Origin: Prevotellaceae bacterium UBA1787
GTDB taxonomy: Bacteria > Bacteroidota > Bacteroidia > Bacteroidales > Bacteroidaceae
Reading direction: 5' to 3'
Assembly (NCBI GenBank): GCA_002315195.1
Contig: DCGD01000053.1
Location: 1 to 8,438 of the forward strand
DNA length: 8,438 nucleotides
A model generated the notes under the pieces. The model saw only the letters and a program-made list of their open reading frames with translations, searched no databases and was not told where the DNA came from. Of the stretch, positions 4,871-8,438 are shown in pieces. The position numbers and the translations under genes were made by a program. Within the stretch, counting starts at the first letter, position 1; each line of letters begins with the position of its first letter.

Positions 4871-6475
4871 ATGAGAACCTATCGTTACATTGGCGTTTTA
4901 TTTCTCTTCATTTTCGGAGTATGCCACAGCCATGCACAATGGATAAGCCCCTCGCAGTATCAGGAAGTCCTTGGACAGGGGATAGATGTGGATTGGTGGT
5001 CGGAAGGTACCGATTATTCCAATTGCAATTGGGATCAGGCCATATCTGATTTCAACGATGCCGGAATACGTCACATTCGCATCACGCTCCACAACGACAT
5101 AATGCATCCGTCGGATTTCAACATTCTCGACCGCCAGATCGACGCTTGCATCCGTCACGGCATATCCCCCATTATCGCCTATCGCCCTACTTTTGCGTTT
5201 TCGGGAACGCCTTTGAACTATCGCCGTCACCTTACCGATTGGTGGAGGTCCGTGGCACTTCATTATCGCGGACATTCGGCAAGGCTTTCGTTTGACTTGC
5301 TCTTTGAGCCGGACATGACGATGTTTGGAAATTATGAGGATTTGAACATATTCTATGAAGATTGCGTCGCAGCCATTCGTGTCAGCAATCCTTGCCGTAT
5401 TCTCTTCATTGCACCATCCCATAGCAGCGACCCCATGTATCTGAGACATCTACGTCTTCCTTCCCGTCATAATGGTTATCTTATGGCAGAGTGGCACTTT
5501 TTTGCAAGGGGAGAATACGGTCAGGCTTGGATTGGTTGGAGAAACGACAGGGCTGCGCAAAGTCGTTGGATAAACGAACGCATTCAGGCGGCTCTCAGCT
5601 GGCAGCGCGCTACGGGTGTTTACACCTGGGTTGGAGGTTGGATGCCTGCATCCTATTTCGATGGTGGAATGAGCAGTATCGGGGATGCTTATACGTCTTT
5701 CATGTGTGAAGCGCTTGCTGTGGCGCACATTCCGTTTGCCGTTCACGGCATCGCGCGCTATTACAATTACGGCAGTAGAAATTGGCAAATGCACGAACAT
5801 GCTCCCATGCGCACCATCTTTCCCCATGGTAACTTTGCCCGCAGTGGGCGTCCAGTCGCAACACCTGAGTCTTCCCGCGGTGGTTTCAGAATAGGAGGAC
5901 ATAGTTTCGCCCGCGATGGGCGGGGTCCTGAAGGAATGGGACGTGACAATTCCTATAATCGCCAAGGCACTCCAGGATTTCACATCGGCAGCGGTCCGTC
6001 TTCTTCAGGTACCAACCGAAGCAATTTTGCAAGGGACAACCGGCAGAATGGAGCATACAATGGAGGAACGCCTTCCCAAAGTTCATCTTATTCAAGTACC
6101 GGCAGAAACAATTTTGCAAGGGGCAATCGGCAGAATGGAACATACAATGGTGGTTCTGACGGAAACCAACAGCCGACGAACATTCAGGACAGCAATAGAA
6201 ATTCAAGCGGAGGCAATGTGGGCGGCGGTTCACGGGTAAACTCAGAGGACAGGAGGCAAGATGCGAGGTCGAATGGAAGTTTCACCCGAAATCGTGAGCG
6301 GAACAACGTTTCCAATACCGGTTCTTCATCAAGAAGCAATTCCATGCAGGAACGTACAGAAAGCCGTCAGCAACGCAACGCGTCTTCAAGTCAGGGACGC
6401 ACGAGCCAATCACAAAACAACGCTTCTGATTCACCATCACCATCCAGACGCGGAGGAGGTGGTGTAAGAAGGTAA
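4871..6475 (+). CDS. Secreted GH5-like (cellulase-fold) protein, likely degenerate active site, lysine-free, with Arg/Gly/Asn/Ser-rich tail
   Basis: A 534-residue exported protein. Residues 1-22 are a signal peptide ending SHA, with Gln23 as the probable mature N-terminus. Residues 24-300 resemble a GH5/cellulase-type (beta/alpha)8 barrel: GQGIDVDWWSEG, IRHIRITL, SARLSFDLLFEPD (143-148, presumed acid/base Glu146), AEWHFF (206-211, the GH5 strand-6 His-aromatic site) and TGVYTWVGGWMP (248-259, strand 7). Two core residues differ from active GH5 enzymes: the Asn before the acid/base Glu is Phe145, and the strand-7 nucleophile Glu appears to be Gly256. This suggests a sugar-binding or scaffold protein and not a hydrolase, though my alignment is by eye. 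Residues about 318-534 are low complexity, dominated by Gly, Ser, Asn, Arg and Gln, with FAR-x-x-R repeats and a terminal RRGGGGVRR. The whole protein has no lysine but about 57 arginines. It stands alone between two hairpins. Confidence 0.85.
   Translation: MRTYRYIGVLFLFIFGVCHSHAQWISPSQYQEVLGQGIDVDWWSEGTDYSNCNWDQAISDFNDAGIRHIRITLHNDIMHPSDFNILDRQIDACIRHGISPIIAYRPTFAFSGTPLNYRRHLTDWWRSVALHYRGHSARLSFDLLFEPDMTMFGNYEDLNIFYEDCVAAIRVSNPCRILFIAPSHSSDPMYLRHLRLPSRHNGYLMAEWHFFARGEYGQAWIGWRNDRAAQSRWINERIQAALSWQRATGVYTWVGGWMPASYFDGGMSSIGDAYTSFMCEALAVAHIPFAVHGIARYYNYGSRNWQMHEHAPMRTIFPHGNFARSGRPVATPESSRGGFRIGGHSFARDGRGPEGMGRDNSYNRQGTPGFHIGSGPSSSGTNRSNFARDNRQNGAYNGGTPSQSSSYSSTGRNNFARGNRQNGTYNGGSDGNQQPTNIQDSNRNSSGGNVGGGSRVNSEDRRQDARSNGSFTRNRERNNVSNTGSSSRSNSMQERTESRQQRNASSSQGRTSQSQNNASDSPSPSRRGGGGVRR
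6009..6153 (+). repeat. Imperfect 58-bp direct repeat with 87-bp period in the tail of the GH5-like gene
   Basis: Copies at 6009-6066 and 6096-6153 match at 50 of 58 positions by eye, starting at GTACC and ending in the TGGNGG of the YNGG codons. The period is 87 bp, exactly 29 codons, so the frame is kept. At protein level both encode NFAR-x-NRQNG-x-YNGG (residues 385-399 and 414-428). Two more diverged FAR-x-x-R units precede them at residues 322-327 and 346-351. This indicates fairly recent in-frame tandem duplication. Confidence 0.85.
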
Positions 6476-6492
6476 GGCTTCACATGCGCATG

Positions 6493-6536
6493 GCAGGTTC
6501 TGCAAACAACAGGTCGAAGTTGCTTGCAGAACCTGC
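6493..6536 (+). terminator. Hairpin terminator after the GH5-like gene
   Basis: GCAGGTTCTGCAA (6493-6505) pairs perfectly with TTGCAGAACCTGC (6524-6536), a 13-bp stem. After one mismatch, a further CAAC/GTTG stem (6507-6510 with 6519-6522) closes an 8-nt loop. It begins 18 nt after the stop codon and is followed by TTTCC, a short U-rich end. Confidence 0.72.
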
Positions 6537-6827
6537 TTTCCGTATGGTAGTTCCAATTGTTCCCATGATTGTCGGGCCATTTTGCAAAATGAAAAACAAG
6601 TGGCAATAATGCACTATGATGCTATAAGTGTCGTTCTCTCGGCGTGAGTCTTATTGTTGTTAAGGCCTTGGGATATTTTAATCAAAACATGAGTATAATT
6701 CCAGATTAAGTACTATCTTTGCTATGGATAAACCATCTGTTCATTCATGAAGTTTCAGTATGCATCGTTTGCCATGTTTTACTATGCTTTTTTTCGATTT
6801 AGGATGGTTACCCACAGTTATAGTATA
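6537..6827. other. Spacer between the GH5-like gene and priA; no gene seen
   Basis: These 291 bp, from the hairpin to the priA start, have frequent stops in all plus-strand frames and no recognisable protein or structured RNA. They contain a perfect 14-bp palindrome CATTTTGCAAAATG at 6578-6591 and a TAnnTTTG box at 6714-6721. The priA frame is open back to an ATG at 6747, but the extra residues do not look like PriA. Confidence 0.6.
6714..6721 (+). promoter_or_regulatory. Probable promoter -7 box (TATCTTTG) for priA
   Basis: Exact TAnnTTTG match on the plus strand. Transcription would start near 6727-6730, giving a leader of about 100 nt before ATG 6828. No clear -33 element is present at 19-21 bp upstream. 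Confidence 0.45.
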
Positions 6828-8438
6828 ATGAAGATGTACATAGAAGCCGTTCTTCCCCTGCCTGTTGGAGATACTTTTACATACGCCGTACCATCGGCAA
6901 TGGAGTCTCAAATTGTTCTTGGTGTCCGTGTTGTGGTGCCTTTTAGGACGAAGCAGTATTCCGCTATCGTCATGGAGATACGGTCTGAGCGGATAATGGT
7001 TGAATATGAGATAAAGGAGATATTGTATGTATTGGATGAGAAACCCATACTTACGCCTGTGCAGTTGGAGTTGTGGAAATGGATGGCGTTCTATTACATG
7101 TGTCCGAAGGGGGATGTCTGCAAGGCCGCCTTACCCGTGGGTCTCAAGTTGTCAAGTGAGTCTGAAGTGGTCATCAACGAAGATTTCAGTGAGTGGTCAA
7201 CCCTTTCAGCCGAGGAATTGCAGATAGTGCAACTTGTTCCGGACAAGAAATACGCCACCGTAAAACAGTTGCAGCACGGACTGAAGGAACAGCGAATGCT
7301 CTCCGCCGTCCGCAACCTCATCAACAAGAAAGTGTTGTGTGTCAAGGAAACCATTGACAGCCGTTTCAAACCTCGTACGGAGTTGCACGTGCGACTCGTT
7401 TCACGCTATCTCACAAGGGAGGCTCTGGGGCAATTGGAAAAAGAATTGGAGAAGACACCGAAACGGTTGCAGCTTCTGCAAAAGTATGTAGAACTGTCGG
7501 GGGTGTCTGCCGCCTTGTCGCTGCAGAATCCTTCGTTGGTGAAAGAGGTGAGCAAGGTGGAGCTGTTGGAAACCTCGGGCGTTTCATCCGCCATCCTGGC
7601 TTCTATGCGTAGCAAGGGCATTCTTGATGTCTATCCTCTTGAGGTGGGTAGATTGAATGTGAAAGAGGTAAAAACGTGTCCGCAAATGCCTTTGAGCGAG
7701 GCGCAGCAGACGGCATATCAAGGAATATGCGACAGTTTTTCATCAAAATCCGTATGTTTGCTTCATGGTGTCACTTCGAGCGGAAAAACAGAAGTCTATA
7801 TACGGCTTATCCGCGATCAGTTGGAACGTGGGCGCCAAGTCCTCTACCTTCTCCCGGAGATAGCCCTCACCACTCAGATGACCACCCGTTTGCGCCGCAT
7901 CTTCGGCAACGAGATGGGTGTGTATCATTCCAAGTTTCCCGACAACGAGCGCGTGGAGGTGTGGAAGAAGCAGTGTTCGGGAAATCCTTACAACTTGATT
8001 GTAGGTGTGCGTTCATCGCTGTTCCTGCCTTTTGAACGGTTGGGATTGGTCATTGTGGATGAGGAACATGAAACGTCTTACAAGCAACAAGAACCGGCAC
8101 CTCGATACAATGCCCGCGATACCGCCATCGTGTTGGCGTCGTTGTCCAAGGCGAACGTCCTTTTGGGCACGGCCACCCCGAGTTTCGAGACGTACCACAA
8201 TGTGCAGAAAGGAAAGTATGGGCTGGTTGAATTGCGACATCGCTATGGTGATGTCCAGCTTCCCCACATCGAAGTGGTGAACGTGAAGGAACTCATGCGC
8301 ACGAAGCAGATGCAGCCGCCTTTCTCTCCTCGTTTGGAGGAAGAGATTCGTCTTGCCCTTGGACGAAATGAGCAGGTGATTTTGTTTCAGAATCGCCGAG
8401 GTTATGCGCCCATAGTCGAGTGCGCTGCTTGTGGTTGG
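6828..8438 (+). CDS. priA: Primosomal protein N' (replication restart helicase PriA), N-terminal part; runs off right edge
   Basis: 537 codons are visible without a stop. PriA binds stalled or collapsed forks and reloads the replicative helicase through the primosome. Residues 1-105 are the 3' DNA-binding domain (EAVLPLPVGDTFTYAVP, GVRVVVPF, KWMAFYYMCPKGDVCKAALP). A winged-helix region follows. The SF2 helicase core begins near 288: Walker A GVTSSGKT (314-321), motif Ia LLPEIALT (341-348), Walker B DEEH (411-414) and GTATPS (447-452), with LFQNRRGYAP at 519-528. Cys532 and Cys535 in CAACGW are the first pair of the zinc-binding cysteines; the rest lie outside the window. ATG 6828 is chosen because PriA proteins begin a few residues before the LPLP motif; ATG 6834 is equally possible, while 6804 and 6747 would add atypical extensions. 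All visible motifs are intact. Confidence 0.96.
   Translation, partial: MKMYIEAVLPLPVGDTFTYAVPSAMESQIVLGVRVVVPFRTKQYSAIVMEIRSERIMVEYEIKEILYVLDEKPILTPVQLELWKWMAFYYMCPKGDVCKAALPVGLKLSSESEVVINEDFSEWSTLSAEELQIVQLVPDKKYATVKQLQHGLKEQRMLSAVRNLINKKVLCVKETIDSRFKPRTELHVRLVSRYLTREALGQLEKELEKTPKRLQLLQKYVELSGVSAALSLQNPSLVKEVSKVELLETSGVSSAILASMRSKGILDVYPLEVGRLNVKEVKTCPQMPLSEAQQTAYQGICDSFSSKSVCLLHGVTSSGKTEVYIRLIRDQLERGRQVLYLLPEIALTTQMTTRLRRIFGNEMGVYHSKFPDNERVEVWKKQCSGNPYNLIVGVRSSLFLPFERLGLVIVDEEHETSYKQQEPAPRYNARDTAIVLASLSKANVLLGTATPSFETYHNVQKGKYGLVELRHRYGDVQLPHIEVVNVKELMRTKQMQPPFSPRLEEEIRLALGRNEQVILFQNRRGYAPIVECAACGW

Noticed and set aside
4898..5983. Two antisense frames of 177-183 codons over the GH5-like barrel
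   Set aside because: No signal, motif or start context; shadows of the plus-strand gene.
7676..8280. Plus-strand frames of 91-119 codons in another frame within priA
   Set aside because: The PriA helicase motifs run continuously in the main frame with no frameshift.

Overview
The window looks like ordinary chromosome of a member of Bacteroidales, probably Prevotella or a close relative. The evidence is the set of protein families (GH20 hexosaminidase, type II glutaminyl cyclase lipoprotein, SufE, NfeD/SPFH pair, PriA), AUG starts in A/T-rich leaders without clear Shine-Dalgarno sequences, and several TAnnTTTG boxes typical of the Bacteroidetes primary sigma factor. The genus is an inference. 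No mobile element, CRISPR array, rRNA or intact tRNA was seen.

Layout. On the minus strand, 1-607 is the 5' part of a secreted GH20 beta-N-acetylhexosaminidase that runs off the left edge; it is easily missed because its stop lies outside the window. A 512-bp divergent region follows, with three TAnnTTTG boxes on the plus strand and one on the minus strand. From 1120 to 4542 lies a tight five-gene cluster on the plus strand: an Lrp/AsnC regulator, a glutaminyl-peptide cyclotransferase lipoprotein, SufE, an NfeD-like membrane protein and an SPFH/stomatin-family protein. Its gaps are 11, 11, -4 and 27 bp, and it ends in a long perfect hairpin. A separate gene at 4871-6475 encodes a secreted GH5-like (beta/alpha)8 protein with a long Arg/Gly/Asn/Ser tail and ends in its own hairpin. 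After about 290 bp of spacer, priA starts at 6828 and runs off the right edge.

How they fit together. The cluster joins a sensor-type regulator to envelope and protein-maturation functions: N-terminal pyroglutamate formation on exported proteins, sulfur transfer for Fe-S assembly, and an NfeD-SPFH membrane microdomain pair. The neighbouring GH5-like precursor has an Ala|Gln signal peptidase site, which makes it a plausible substrate of the cyclase encoded next door.

Most notable. The 534-residue GH5-like protein contains no lysine at all against about 57 arginines. It also appears to have lost the GH5 catalytic nucleophile and the Asn before the acid/base Glu, and its basic disordered tail contains a recent internal duplication. 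It is the best candidate here for something undescribed. The other genes are conventional.
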